Shown here in pieces: positions 1 through 13,100 of a DNA stretch of 64,000 bases. Origin of the DNA: Dromaius novaehollandiae (lineage: Eukaryota; Chordata; Aves; Casuariiformes; Dromaiidae); assembly GCF_036370855.1 (NCBI RefSeq), contig NC_088111.1, positions 17,643,501 to 17,707,500 of the forward strand. The letters run 5' to 3'. The notes below the pieces were generated by a model, which saw nothing but the letters and a program-made list of their open reading frames with translations, was not told where the DNA came from and did not search any database. The position numbers were made by a program, and so were the translations under genes. The number at the start of each line of letters is the position of its first letter. Within the stretch, counting starts at the first letter, position 1.

Positions 1-402
1 TAGAGTATCTGAGATTGGAAAATGCACCTCATAGCTCACAATCGCAATGCATAGGTCTGAAAAAAACAGACAACCAGCCATGCTGTCTCAGGCCAGACTC
101 ACACCTGGCCTGACATTACATCCTCCATTAGTTAGGGAGAACTTAAAACAGGGGATGCAGAAACAGTCCTTCCCAGTAGCCATAGCACCTAGCTTCCAGC
201 AGCCAGCTGTTAAGGGTCTTCTGGATCAAGCGAGTGCATCCATACCACTTTGTTCAACAGCGATGCACTCATCGTCCTTGAATCCATCTACTCCCTTTTT
301 AAACACAGTTTATTTTCTAATAATTTATTTTGGCCATGATGTTCCAGCACAATCTCTACTGTGACATGAGCAATGCCACTATCCATATGCAGTACTCTTT
401 AC

Positions 403-2726
403 CTTGCTTGGAAGTCTTGGCTGTGCTCTCATAAACTGACCCTTTGGAAGCTCCACAGATGAAGGGGAACTGAAGCCATGTGGCCGTGGATTTGAACTCC
501 TTAAATAGGTTGGAGAAAGAGATGCGAACCACCTGGTTATCCTGAGGACAAAGATACACATGGTGTTTTAGTCACCCTGGTGGCTTAAGCAAGAAAATGC
601 TGCAGAGAGGAAAGCATCCTTTGGCTAGCACGGCTCAAAGCCTAGGCAATTTCAATAGCAGTCTCTTGTCCCATCCAATACAGTCCTGAGTGAAGAGACA
701 CTAAGAAACCTGAGTCCAGAGATAGCACAAGAACAGAAATCATCTCAGGCCCAGGGCAATCGCCACTGATCACAAAGACCAGCTTTCACTGGAAGTACAT
801 TGAGAGTTGAAGATTAATTCCTGGACCTCTCTGGATAATCGGGCAAGAAAATTGCAGGAAGGATGTCACCTCCTCCTTTAACTCCACCTCAACAGCTACT
901 ACAGCACGTTGGGGAACTTCAGCATAAAAGACTCCTAGCAGACATCTACCTTGTAGCAGAACAGTCTCATGTCCTAAAGTCCAAGTCTTGCAGCTTCAGG
1001 CCTCTATAAAAACAACCACTGCTGCCCTCAGTCCTTTAATCAGGTTACAGAGCCAATTACACCAGCAGCCAGACAACACCGTATCACATACCTCTGTAGC
1101 AACATCCAGATGCACAACGAAGTATTTGTTTGGCATAGGCCTGAACAGCACGTAGAGGTAACGCCCAACAAGGCCCAGCGACTGTGTGCTGGTCTTTGGC
1201 AGCTGAATGTAGTTACTAGCAGGAATGGAGCCTCGGATCCGATACACCGTTCCCTTCAGCGTCTTGTCCTTCAGAAACAAAAGCAGGCGTCAGCACACAC
1301 ATAATAACAGAAAAAAGGACTACAGAGGTGGGATTTCTGTTTGCCGCTCAAGGCAAATAGCTGTTTCCTTATCAGAGCACTGGTTCACACAGATGCATGC
1401 CAAGATCAGCTAGTTAGGCAACAACAGGGCTGGGGAACCTTGGTGCTTTACATTAGGGATCTCATCTATTTTGGGAGCACCAGGCTTTTTTATAGGCATC
1501 TTAGTCCTTTCCATTATATTGCACAATATTTCTGTGGTAAGCACTGAGATTCTCAGCTAGAAAAGCAGCTGGAGGAAGCAGTTTGTTTTAGCTGCTCCTG
1601 ACGTGGTATAGAAGTGAGAAATGGAAGCCAGCCCCACTTGGCCCACGGGGGATACTCTCAGGTGCTCCCTGGAGACAGCTTCAAAAGCTCTGCTGTAACC
1701 AGCAAAAGGCAGGAGAAGAGGAGGTCACCTCTTTGCCTTTGGGTGGCACTGAGCCAGAGAGTCCGAGATTTATCCCAGCCACTGCAAGTCCAGGGAGACG
1801 GGGACTCCCCCGTCCGCAGCACCACTGGGTGCCAGGCCGTCCCTCTCCTTAGGGCATGCAGCCGGACCGGTGAAAGCAGCGGAGCCCCGCGTTACCATGA
1901 AGGTTGTCACATCCCCCTCTTTCGTTGACCGCTTCCATTCCTCCACTTTGAAGTGCTTGAAGACGTTCAGGTAGGGGTTCTGCCACACTGCCGAGACAGG
2001 GACCAGGGAGCCCTGCAGGCGCCCGGCTCCAGGGGCCAGCGCCTTGGCCCGGCTCTCACAGGTGACCTGGCGTCCCTTCCCTCCAGCCCCACGGGGGAGC
2101 CCCTCACCCGGTCTCTCCCCTCGGAAACCCCCGGTGTCACTCACCCCCCAGGCTCCACCGGGGGAGCCTCGCACCCCATTTTTCCTCCCGGGACCTCCAC
2201 AGTCCCTTCCAGCCCAGCAGCGCCCCGTCATCCCCCAGCTCCACAGAGCAGCCCCTTGCTCCAGCCCTCCGCCCCGCTGACACCCCCAGCTCCTGGGGGG
2301 CCCCGGTGACACCCCCGGTACGCTGCCCTCAGGCCCCCCAGTACCTCCTGCCCCGGTGACACCCCCGGTACCCTGCCCTGAGGCCCCCTGGTACCCCCTG
2401 CCCCGGTGACACACCCCCGTACCCCCTACCCTGAGGCCTCCCGGTACCCCCTGCCCGGTGACACCCCCCGCCTTGCCTCATGCCCCGGTGACACCCCCTC
2501 GTACCCCTGCCCTGAGGCCTCCCGGTACCCCCTGCCCGGTGACACCCCCCCCTTGCCTCGTGCTCCGGTGACACCCCCTCGTACCCCTGCCCCGAGGCCC
2601 CCCGGTACCCCCTGCCCGGTGACGCCCCCCGGTACCCTGCCTTGAGGCCCCCCGGCACCCCCTGCCCGGTGACACCCCCCCGTGCCCCCTGCCCGAGGCC
2701 GCCGGCCCGCCGCTACCTGCCGCCAT
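403..2726 (-). CDS. WDR90: WDR90 (POC16), 5' coding exons, partial
   Basis: WDR90/POC16 is a large WD40-repeat protein of the centriole inner scaffold that binds microtubules through an N-terminal CFAP20-like (DUF667) domain. Only that domain is visible here. Coding exons on the minus strand are 2717-2726 (ATG plus seven bases), 1896-1987, 1092-1268 and 403-541, with matching phases and GT/AG borders. The protein starts MAAVWQNPYLNVFKHFKVEE and contains KTLKGTVYRIRGS, the YIQLPKTSTQSLGL block and the FSNLFKEFKSTATWLQFPF block, all characteristic of WDR90 N-termini. The start codon was chosen because its tiny first exon reads in frame into the conserved second exon. No further exon was recognised between base 1 and 402, so the WD40 part lies beyond the left edge. 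CFAP70 ends about 270 bp upstream on the same strand. Identification is strong; the exact TSS is inferred. Confidence 0.92.
2270..2700. repeat. Minisatellite in WDR90 intron 1
   Basis: C-rich tandem repeat built on blocks such as CCGGTGACACCCCC, GGTACCC and CCTGAGGCCC. A higher-order period of roughly 105 bp is seen in the middle, with shorter sub-repeats. It fills most of the intron between coding exons 1 and 2 of WDR90 and creates spurious open frames on both strands. Confidence 0.8.
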
Positions 2727-2937
2727 GGCGCGCGCGCGCGCCGCCGGCCCGCGCGGCTCAACCGTCCCGCCCGCCCGCCGCCAATCCGCGCGCGCCGCCC
2801 CGCCCCGCGGTCACGTGGGGCCCGCCGCGCCGGGCGCGGCCGCAGGAGGAGTGTCCCTTGCGGGGCGCCGTCCGCTGCGCCCCGGCGGAGGCCGCCGGGA
2901 GCCGAGGAAAAAGAGGCGGCGCGTTGCCCGGTTCCAG

Positions 2938-2945
2938 CTTTTATA
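2938..2945 (-). promoter_or_regulatory. TATA-like box between CFAP70 stop and WDR90 start
   Basis: On the minus strand the sequence reads CTATAAAAGC here, about 212 nt upstream of the WDR90 ATG and about 50 nt downstream of the CFAP70 stop. It matches a TATA box for WDR90. The hexamer TATAAA is also a known minor poly(A) signal, so it could end CFAP70 transcripts. No AATAAA or ATTAAA was seen between the two genes. The role is inferred. Confidence 0.45.
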
Positions 2946-2994
2946 GCGGCAGTTTGGGGTCCCGCGCGCCGCCGCCCCGCTCGGGGCCGCTCCG

Positions 2995-3140
2995 TCACAA
3001 CGGCCGGTCAGGAGCCCGCGGCCCGGCGCGGCCAGGGGGACGCAGCGGGGAGGCAGGCCGTGCGGCCGCGTCCTGCCCTGCCTCGCAGCCCCGCTGCCCG
3101 CCGGGGCTCGCCGCGGCCCGGGTGGCGGCGCGCGGCGGCG
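2995..3140 (-). other. CFAP70: Non-conserved C-terminal extension of CFAP70
   Basis: In the last CFAP70 exon the frame runs through GFGDPSF, where the human protein ends as I recall it, into a Pro/Ala/Arg-rich tail of about 57 residues including a five-proline run. It stops at 2995-2997. The tail is GC-rich, low complexity and overlaps the region expected to hold the WDR90 promoter. It may be real in this lineage, or the natural end may use another acceptor. Confidence 0.6.
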
Positions 3141-4089
3141 GCGGCGGCTGCTGGGCGGGCTCCGCGCTGAAGGAGGGGTCGCCGAAGCCGAGGCGCTGCT
3201 GCGCGGCGCGGAGCTCCTGCAGCAGGGCGGCCGTCTTCAGCCCGAGCTGCGGAGAAGAGGGGCGTCAGGCAGGCGCGGCCGGCAGGGCTGCACGCGCTCA
3301 CGGGCATCTCGGCCTCGAGCCCGGGGCTGGGGGGAGGCCGCCCACTCACCCCGCCTGGAAACCCCGCCAGGAACAGAAATAGCCGTTTTTCATGCCCTGC
3401 CAATGAATGCCACGGTGAGGAATGAGCTCAGGGACCGACCTGAGGGCAGGAGCCAAGGGCCAGAGCCTCGGAAGTGTCAGCTTTAATTAAATATCTTATT
3501 TTCCAATTAAACTTATGCCTTAAAAGGGCAAGTGGTTCACACTGCGGGAACACTGGGAACCCTGCACTGACTGAGATGGAGCCGGCTTCCGTCGCGGGCA
3601 GCCCGCAGGCTGACCTGCCTGCCCTGCTCTCCGCACCCGAGGGAGCGCAGAGATACTCACCTTCACTGCGTATTTGTAGCACTGCTCTGACTCCAGCTGC
3701 CTCCCTCCCTGAAAAAACAACCCAACAGCAGCCAGTAAGGAAACAACATTATAGGGAACAGGTTCTCAGCAAAATGACATATTGTAACAAAGCTCAACAA
3801 GGACGCCTGACGGGAACACGTGGTAGGTGATGACAAACAGTGAAGTGCTTCTTGTGCTGTCAGAGTGCCTCAGTTTTTCCCTGAACACAGTCCTTAGTCT
3901 GTTTTTACCACTGAGACCTATGAGTTGCAGACAAAACCCACCCCACTGTATGAGGCTTAAGGCTGAAGTAGCTAGCTGGCCACTCACTTGCAGGCAGACG
4001 AGGGCTAGGTACGCCCACACTTCAGCGTTGTTGTTATTTAGGGCGTTGGCTTCAGCAAGAGCATCTTCTGCTTCTGCCATCTCTCCCAG

Positions 4090-4133
<44 letters not shown>

Positions 4134-7100
4134 AGAGGTGTGAACAAAAGGCAAACAGCAGACAGAAAATGCTTCAGAATTCATCAACCACCTGCTCCAA
4201 AAGCCAAAGAAATCAGTGCAACAAAAGCATCTAGCAGGATTCCTGGCACCGAGCTGCTCTGCACTGCCCATGACAGGGATGCAGGGAAAAGATTTTGAGC
4301 AGAGAAAAACGCAGTGTCAGTGCCAGTGTCCAGCTCTCTGGCCAGGAGGGCAAGCCTCTTGCCACTGACTCCCAATCCCTGTGGGAACGTCCACTTTACT
4401 TGCAAATCAGCCCCCAAGGGTTTTCCTGAAGGAAAGCAGCACTGACTGCTTCACCTCCACCTCTGGGAACCACCGTGGTGCTCAATGGGGAGCTCTGATC
4501 ACCTCCTTGTGTGCAAGCGCCACTTGAAGCATCACTCCGGTCCTGATCCCTCTTCCCACAAAGCTGCAGAAGCTTCCTGGAGGCAGGGATAGCTGGTGCC
4601 CGGACTACCTGCCCCATGGGCTATATCCAGCTCTCAGGCCACCACTCAGACACCCCTGGCCTGGAGTCTGGAACCTCCCAGGAGGCCTAAATTTGGCCAA
4701 AGGGGAAAACAGAGAAGTCTGAGTCCCCTGTTTGCTTTCTGCAGCCAAACCCCTTTAGAGGAATCTCCTGTAAGGTGTCTCTCTGGGAGATGCTGCAGTC
4801 CTGGTGGCTGTGCCTGCGTGTCCTTGGCAGCCTTTCAGAGGCACTGGATTCCTCTGGGCAGGGAACGCACTGCGATTCCTCTCTGCTGGCATTCTGCTCA
4901 ATTCCTCGGGGGTGACGTGCAGATCATGTGCTGGCAGGCGCTCGGAGCAAAGCCCAGGCCCAGGTTACATGCTTGCCGTGACGTACTGGGGAAGGAGGCT
5001 CCGCCAGGCCTGGCAAAGGGACCGGGGAAGGGTGAGATCGCTGCTCTCAGGGCAGCTGCTGACATCTCCCATGTGAACAGCCCAGGGTGGCACCCTTGGG
5101 ACCACGATAGCACGCAGCACAAGATGGCCTTAAGGAGCTTCAGATTCATAGACACATTAAGTTTTTCTTTATTAAAAGGGATCATGCAAAAGCAAGTCCT
5201 GCACCACAGGTCCCACAGAGCCGGTTACAGCACGGATCACTTGAACGCTTTGGATCTCATACCTTATTTGCACTTACCCTATAGCAGGCAATTCCCACTC
5301 CCAGCCAGGTGAGACAGGATGCGGAGTTCCTGCAGGCTAGCAGGTAGGTCTGCTTCGCCATGCCGTACTGCCAGGGGAGAGAGCAGCGTGTCTGTCTGCA
5401 GCATAGGCATCCCGCCACCGCCAGCCCCACTCCTCAGGAATTCTCCAAATGCCCCATCTCCAGTGGGGCTCAGACACTGGGGGAAGCTGCTCCCTGCTGC
5501 TGGGAGGCTGAGACCCTGCCCGCTGCCCCCACAGCGGTGGCTCTATGCTGACAGGAACTGATACAATTACTTAAAAGTCCTCCTCACTCTGATGATGATA
5601 ATGAACCGCTACACTAGCGCCCTGAGACATTGAGATCAACACTGTCTGGAGCTTGGCGCAAAGGAAAATGGTCATGCTCTGAGGAGCTTAGTGCTCCAGG
5701 AGGCTTTGTATGTTGTTAGATCTGTAATCTATAGCTATTTGCTTTGTGGAAAATTCCCCTCTTCCACTCCTGCTGGCTCCTCACCTCCTTCTCTTCCAGG
5801 TAGATGGAGCCCAGGCGCAGGTAGACGAAGTGCATCTCTGCAGCATCCACCACAAAACTGACAGTTCGCTCGTAGCACCCCTTTGCCTCTGCAAGGTCTC
5901 CCTTCAGGTAGCACAGGTGCCCTTTCTGAGCCCAGACATTTGGATTCTGCGCACACAAAGCCAGGAGACATGGCTGAGAAACAGGAGGGAGAGCGAGCTG
6001 GGGGAAGGGCAGGGACCCTTGTAATCAGCAGAAAGGAAGAGCTGACAGGTATTTGATTACAGAGAAGCAGATTTTATGTACAGAATAAAAATCACGTCAG
6101 AGGGCTGTCTGCATAGCATCAGCAACGGAGGCCGCCTCTGGCCTTCCCTGCGTGGTGTCCTCACCCGTGCAAGGCTCCCTAGGTGTCGTGACTATGCAGA
6201 TAGCATTCAGAGACATCTGTTTTACAGCCCTCTGCGAATTCCATTCAGCCTGACAGTCTCGAAAGCTGACTTCCATTTCTACTGAGTAGCAACTCTGCTT
6301 CTCAGGAAAGCGAGGCTGACTCACCAACGCAGGGAAAGAGGATCAGGAAATACATGTACAGAGGAAATAGAAAGGCAGCTGATGCACACAGAGGAGTCAT
6401 TCAAATGCTGCATCTCTGTGCAGAAATGCAAACACTAAGCTAGGTAACAAGGGCAGCGCTGCAGACCACATCCTGATGTGGTTAATCAGCTACAATTGTC
6501 CCCTCCTAGAGAAACTGCTGCAGACTAACATGAGAGTTTGCCCAAGTGGAAACAAAGCATGGGCTTTAGGTTCACATGCAGAAACGATATAGGCAGAGTC
6601 TGCCGCAGTGTTTGACCAGTTTCCTACCTTAAGACACCTTACTGCACCATGTTAAGACACAGAGAATTACCACATAGTCGAGTCTAATGGCCTCGCGGAG
6701 ACATTCTTCAGATTTGGAGAAGTCTTCCTTCAACAAGTAGGTCTGGGCCAGCGCCAGGTAGTAGTCACAACTGGGACCTCCCTGAAGGCTCAGCAGCTCG
6801 TGGGCAAGCGCCATGTGAACAAACTGAGGAGGAAGGGCACAGCGGCATGGTTGGGAGAGCAGGCAGAGCACAGGCACCCTCAGACCCCTCTGCAGCAGGC
6901 CTGGAGCCAGTACTCGCTGCTACACATGGTGGCCTGCAGCACACACTTCAGGAGAACTGCCTTGCACCTATTTGACTTCCATGAACACGAGACAGGCAGG
7001 AGATTTTTTTTCTCTCCTTTGAAAATTTACCTCCCATTGCTTTTAGTTATGTGTTGCTTTAAGCAGCTCTCCCTGCCATGTAAAATCAAGGCAGACAGCA

Positions 7101-10100
7101 TAATGTGGCAGTCAGAGAAATCCCACAGAGATTGCTGTGTGGGAAAGGGACATCCCACCGGTGATTTAAAAATTGCTCTGGCATACACAAGTGTCTAAAA
7201 CAAGAAAGGAGTGCTGGTGTATGGGAAGCATCACAATAATGCATCTCGTCTCCAAATGTACAGAGAAGAGCACATGTGCAAGGACCTTCTGCAGCTTGGT
7301 TGCTCCCTCCACAGCAAGCAGTGCTGATCCAAGGCACTCCGAGAGCTTTGCCTGCCTGGGATGACTGAATCCCCAGGGAGCATTTTGGTCTGAATACTCT
7401 CCCTGGCCATGGTTTTGTATTACTTGCCAGGGGTGTTTTTGCTCCCTCTCGCACTTGGCATCTGCTGTGGGCACAGCTTGTTCTCCGAGCCCAAGAGAGG
7501 GGCTTTTTGGAGCTTGCCATCAGCTCTTTTGTAATAACCCAGGGAAGGAGACCGAGCCTCCCCTCCCTCTCCTCCACTCCATTTTGGGCTGACCTGGATG
7601 GCATTGACTTTCATCAGGAATTCCACTGTCTTCATGAAGATAGTGCAGGGAGGTCGGCTAAGTCCTGAAACAGGGGGTGGTGCTGCAAGAAAAGGTGTCT
7701 CCATCAGTGTCTAGCTGGTCTCTTTATTTCTGAAACAAGAGCAGGGGGGGAGACCCTGGGGGGCAGAGGAATTTCAGCATCACAAGTGTGAAACCCAGGA
7801 GGTGGCAGGAGACGCTGAAGCAAAGATTAATTCAGCATTTCTTTCTGAAGAGCTTAAGTTTTTGTAAGAGACGTGAAAGGAAACTACATTCTTGACTTGC
7901 TAATTTTCCAGACCAGAGGAAGAAAACATAGGAATTTATAATTGCAACTTGTCAGAGTAAACTACAGCAAGGCCCCTGCCTGCCCAACCCAATCCAGCAG
8001 AGCCTGGAGCACCCAGTACTGCCATCTCTTTGCCATCCATGGGGGGGCAGAGCTGGAGAGGAGGCAGATCACACAGCACATGATCAAAGGAGATCAGTGG
8101 GGACAGTTCAACAGCTGGCATCTCAGGAGAGAGACAGCAGAGCAGCACATGAAGGCAGCCGAGTGCCATGCCATGTGGGGAGAAGGCAAAACAAAACAAG
8201 GCTGAAAGGAGGCAGGAGAGAACCACACGATGAAGATGAAGTCTACACAGCTTCAGGCAGAGGTGAGCTCCAGCTGCCTGCTGAAGATGTGTGTGAGCTC
8301 GGGTGGGGCAGACCAGCTGGAGCACTGCACCAGCAGCCGCACGGCTCCCCAAGGAGAGCTGGGCAGACCTGAGCGCAGGCCAGCCGGCAGTCGGCCCGCA
8401 GAGGGGCCGGGCACCGTCCAGCAGCCGTCGCTATGCAGGAAGGTGGGCTCCTGTGTTCGCTGATGCGATGCCTGTCCCAGGGAGGAATAGAACTGCATCA
8501 CGTGATGCTAAAGGGGAAAAATACCGGATTGCAAGCAGATGGAGACACAGAGGGGAAAAGGAAGGTGATCTTCCTTAGCTTTAAGTGAATTGAAACCCAT
8601 TAGAGGAAAGCCAGATGTTCTTCCTTTGGTCCAGCCCCTCAGAGCTGTGTTTACCCACTGGCTGTTCACCATGAGGTGTACCGTTCTGAAAATCAGGATA
8701 AACTCGCTTTGCTGAAGATTCCCAAGACAGGGAGAGAGAACAAAACTTGATGTCTTGCCTTGGCTTCAAGACTGCCACGGCTGTGTGCTCCCAAGTTACT
8801 CCCCCTGCCCACCAATTGCAGGAGGGCCTCTCCCAGCACTGAGATCTTGTCCGTTCTTTACCAGGCCCCCACACCCTAACCTTTTGGGGCTGCCTCCTTG
8901 TTCTTAGGCTTCCTGTTCTGCTGAGCAGTAGCATCCTCTTCAGGCACCACACTGGCTGCGCTGTCTTCAACCTCCTCTGGAACAAAACCCCGCAGTGAAC
9001 ATTAGGTGCAAAGAGTTTGCATAAACTGGCCAGTTTGTAGCATAATCCCACAGAAATGGGGAGAGAGACAAAATAGAAAAGAACCATCAGGTTTCTAGGA
9101 CTGTGGTGAAAAGGCTTTGCAGGATACAAGCTGTGGAGATGGAGTTTTGAGTACAGGAGACTGTGAAGCTAGGAACAGTTATAAGTAAAACAACATCCTT
9201 TTCTTTATACATGCACTGGGCTAAAAAAGACATGACATCGTAGGCCTGCCTGAGGCACTTTGCTTTGAACAGTGGTAGTGCTAAAAATAAAACCAGCTGG
9301 TATTTCCCACAGCCTGGCCAAATATTTAGGACTTGGGACAGAAAGTCCTGGCTCAAGGTAAGTCTGGGCTCAGACAGGCTCCAAAAGAGCCCTTCAGTTC
9401 ACAGCCACCACTGAGCTGCTGTTTTGCCCATTTCACATAGGTCAGACTGTGCTTTCCAAGCTGTGTTGCAAACTCAAAGTGGCAGCTTTTATTAAAGCCA
9501 AACCTGAATGACCACAAAGTACAACTGTCACAACGGCAGCTCTGCCTTTCCAAAGCCGCAAAAAGGAAGCTTGTTTCTTCTGGTCGCCCTGGCTGCTGCC
9601 CACGTGTTGGTGTATCAGCAGCACTGGGTTGTGCCAAAACAATAAAAGCAAAGACTGGTTCCTCTCCTAGGCTCTGGGTAAGACAAGGCATTGCTCCTTT
9701 CAGAGTGCTTCATCATTTAAAACAGCACACTTGCTGCTCTTCTCTGCTTCTGATACCTACGGTTCATGGTAGGCTATTCTAGCTCTTGGTCCACATCTTC
9801 TCCCTTTACCCTTTTTACTTCTCCACCTAGGTCCCACTGTTCACTATCTCCCACACTGCTCTGAGCCCTCTCCTTGCCACTACCAGGCTACCTGCTGGTT
9901 TTGCTAGGGATTACCTGGCAAGGACGCTTCTGGGCATGGATTGAGAGGCCTCCCACACTGAGCAGAAATTTGCTTTTTCCTTCCTTCTCCCTCAGCAGCC
10001 TCAGGGATGCTCCTCTCCATGGCAAGCTGTGCCTGCAGTAGCTTGTTAGCCTCACGGAAGGCCATTTCTGCACGAATATTATTATTTTGCAGCTCATAGA

Positions 10101-13100
10101 ACAGACCTAGAGAAAGAAAGAGCAACTTGAGCAGAAATCATCCCATTATCCCTCAGATTAGGGCAGGGGAAAGAGAAGCAGGGGAGTGAGCAATGCTTGG
10201 CTCTTCAGGAGTGCCTGGGGCACGTAGGCTGGCTTGCTTCAGTACCTGAAAGAGTCCAGACTACAACACTGGATGGCTCCAAGCAGCTGGCATCCTCAAA
10301 GAAAATCTCTGCCTCTTCATAACGCTGCAGCGTGACTGCTACAATCCCACAGAGCAACAAGCTGGAGAAGGGGTCAAATAGGTTAGCCTTGCAGGCCCCA
10401 GCCAGTGACGTGGGGGACATCCCTCACCCTCGCTCTCACACACCAGGAACACCCGGTACCTTTGCACGTGATGTGGGTCCAGGCGAAGAGCCTCCCGAAA
10501 ACATTCCTGGGCTTTGATCGTTTCCTCGAGCAAGAGGCAGAACGCTCCATAGTCCAGCCAGTACTGGATGTTGTGCTGGTCCCGAGCTACCCTCTGAACA
10601 CAAGAGATCATTGCTGGAGTGGGGACTCCTGAAATCACACTCAGTAAGACCGAGGAGGCAGTTCTGGAACAACCATTGCTTTCCTCCGGCCACCTTAGCT
10701 GTGTTTGTGACAATCAAGCCCTTGTCTATCACATGCTAGGGTCTCCCTTAACTGGAATCGTGCCTGTTTTTCTCTAAGCCTCCTTCACCTAACACAATGT
10801 CCTTCAGCTTCAGTTGACCTCCTCATAGCCTCCTGTTAGAGGGCCCAGTGTCCCCAGTGCTCACCCAGCATGCCTTCTGCACCAGCTCATCCCATTTCCC
10901 CTGGCCTTGAGGCTGAAGTCCTCAGTGACCTGGCCAGCCTCTGCCTCAGTCCTCCAGAGAGCAGCATTTGCCTAGAAAATCCCTCACACTGAGCGTGAGC
11001 ATCCTGGTCACGTTCACCTTCCCTCTGTACACAGCATGCACGGCTGGCTGGCGAGCACCGGAGCTGTCAGCAGCAGAGGCCCCACAGGCACCGCGGTGGT
11101 GTGCTTGCTGCCAGCCTGGCACGTGGGAGGGAGACTGGGAAGAGCAGTGGCTGCTTCACCTGCTGGTGGTAGAGAGATGCCAGTTTGTAGTCCTTGCTGA
11201 CTTGAGCTTCGCGAGCAAAGAGCCAGAGCTGCTCGTCAGTCGTGCAGGACGGAGGGGTAGGAGCAGCAGCTTCCTCAGAGAGTACCTGGTAAGGGGCAAG
11301 AGAGTGAGTTAGCCCTGGGGAGGGTGAGGAAGATTAATGTGATCATGCTACAGCAGCGGTCCCCACTCCTGCACTGTGCAGAGAACGCTCTGGTGCGCCC
11401 ACACTGGGGAGGCTGGAAAGTCAAGCTGTCCCAGCTGCTGTCTGTGGTGGGACACAGCCTTACCTGTGTCATTCCCAGGTACCGCCATCACACAGGGAAG
11501 GGGCATACGTGTTATCTGCAGCTGTGACAAGTAAAAGCATCCCTAGATCAAAACCATTTCAAACTTCCTTTGTGGTGTCACTTACTGGTGACCCCAGTTC
11601 ACACTGGAAGTTCTGTCCTCTGCCTGGGTGGTTGTGCCAGAGAGCACGGACCCAGACTTACTGTGAGAGCCAGGTACAGCAGCTTTCACTAGTGGCACCT
11701 CACACACATCCTACCATCTGGATTTTATAGCAACAGGACACAGATGCACCAAATCCTGCAGCTTAAATATGGGCCTCAGGGAGTGACTCAGGGCCCACAT
11801 GCGATAACTGCAGCAAATGAAAGCATAACCCTGCTTCTGTCTTGAAGGCAAAAGTCCTGCTGCCTTCACCAGAAGCAGCGTCAAGCCCTGGCTCCACAAT
11901 GAAGCCATTATTGTCCCAGGTCCCCCCGTCCCAGCTTACTGGACACATGTCAAGATTTCTGCCTACCTGGTTCAAGGCAACATGCATCTGATCCACAAGA
12001 TACACATAGAGTTCACTGAGAAATGCCTGGAACTGCTCCAGGGACTCAAATGCTGTTGTCTTCAGGTACTTCTCCCTCACAATCTTCACCACCACATACT
12101 GTAGAGACATGCAACTGTTGGACAAGGCAGGTCCCCCCTGCCTCCTCCACCAGCTCTGTAATCATAGTAATACAGAGCCAGAACACACAAGTTTAGCCTG
12201 AAGCTCCAGCTTAGCTCTAAGGAAGAAATCCAGTCCAGCACCGATAAAAGGAAGAAAAGCAAACAGAGGTGAATTCCCTTCCTGCCTCTCAGCCCTGCCT
12301 CTTCCCATCACACACGTGCTTCTTTGAAGGACAACATGTGGAGTAGGCTGTTCTCCCTGGGGAAGACCGGCTGCCTCGGCACAGAGACGGGGCATCCAGA
12401 CAGAGCGTGGGCCGAGGCTGGGACCAGCTGAGAGAGGTGGCCTCTGCTTCCACCCATGTGGGAGGCCTGGAGGGTGGGACTGCCAGAAGAGGACTGCTAG
12501 GGTGCAAGAACAGTCACCCTTGCCTTCCTCAGGCTATGACCACAGGGCAAACGTGTATGATTTGGGTTTCCCCCACTGACAGGAAAGGTTCTCCTGGTCC
12601 GTGACCAAAGCAGCCTGGCCCTTGCCCTGTTAGAGCAAAAACCTGACTGTACTGATGCCAGCTGCAACAGCCCTGGATGGCTAAAAGGGATTCTGGGATA
12701 ACACGGCACTTGTTGTACCGCCACAGAGCAGCAGTTGCTCACTGAGAAACTGCCAGGACAGGAACAGGTAGAAAAATATATCAGTACCACAGAATCCTTG
12801 CCTTTAGCTGTTCCTTAAAGGCAAAATATTTTCCTGAGCTATTGAGCTCAAAGTTGAGTTGACACTTCTGTTCCTCCAGGGTTTGATGATTTATTGCTCC
12901 TCGGTCAGGCAGCTGCTTCCCAAACAGCTCATGGTATTCACTCAGGATGGTGACGGCGATGCTTGTGATCTGGTTGTGATAATCTTCCACAGCCTAGAAA
13001 GAATCAACAGTAAAAATAAATAAATAAATAAGAAAACTTCACAAGTTACTTGTGCCATCAATCTTGAAAGGTATTTTATTTGCCAGAGCCCACACCTTGC

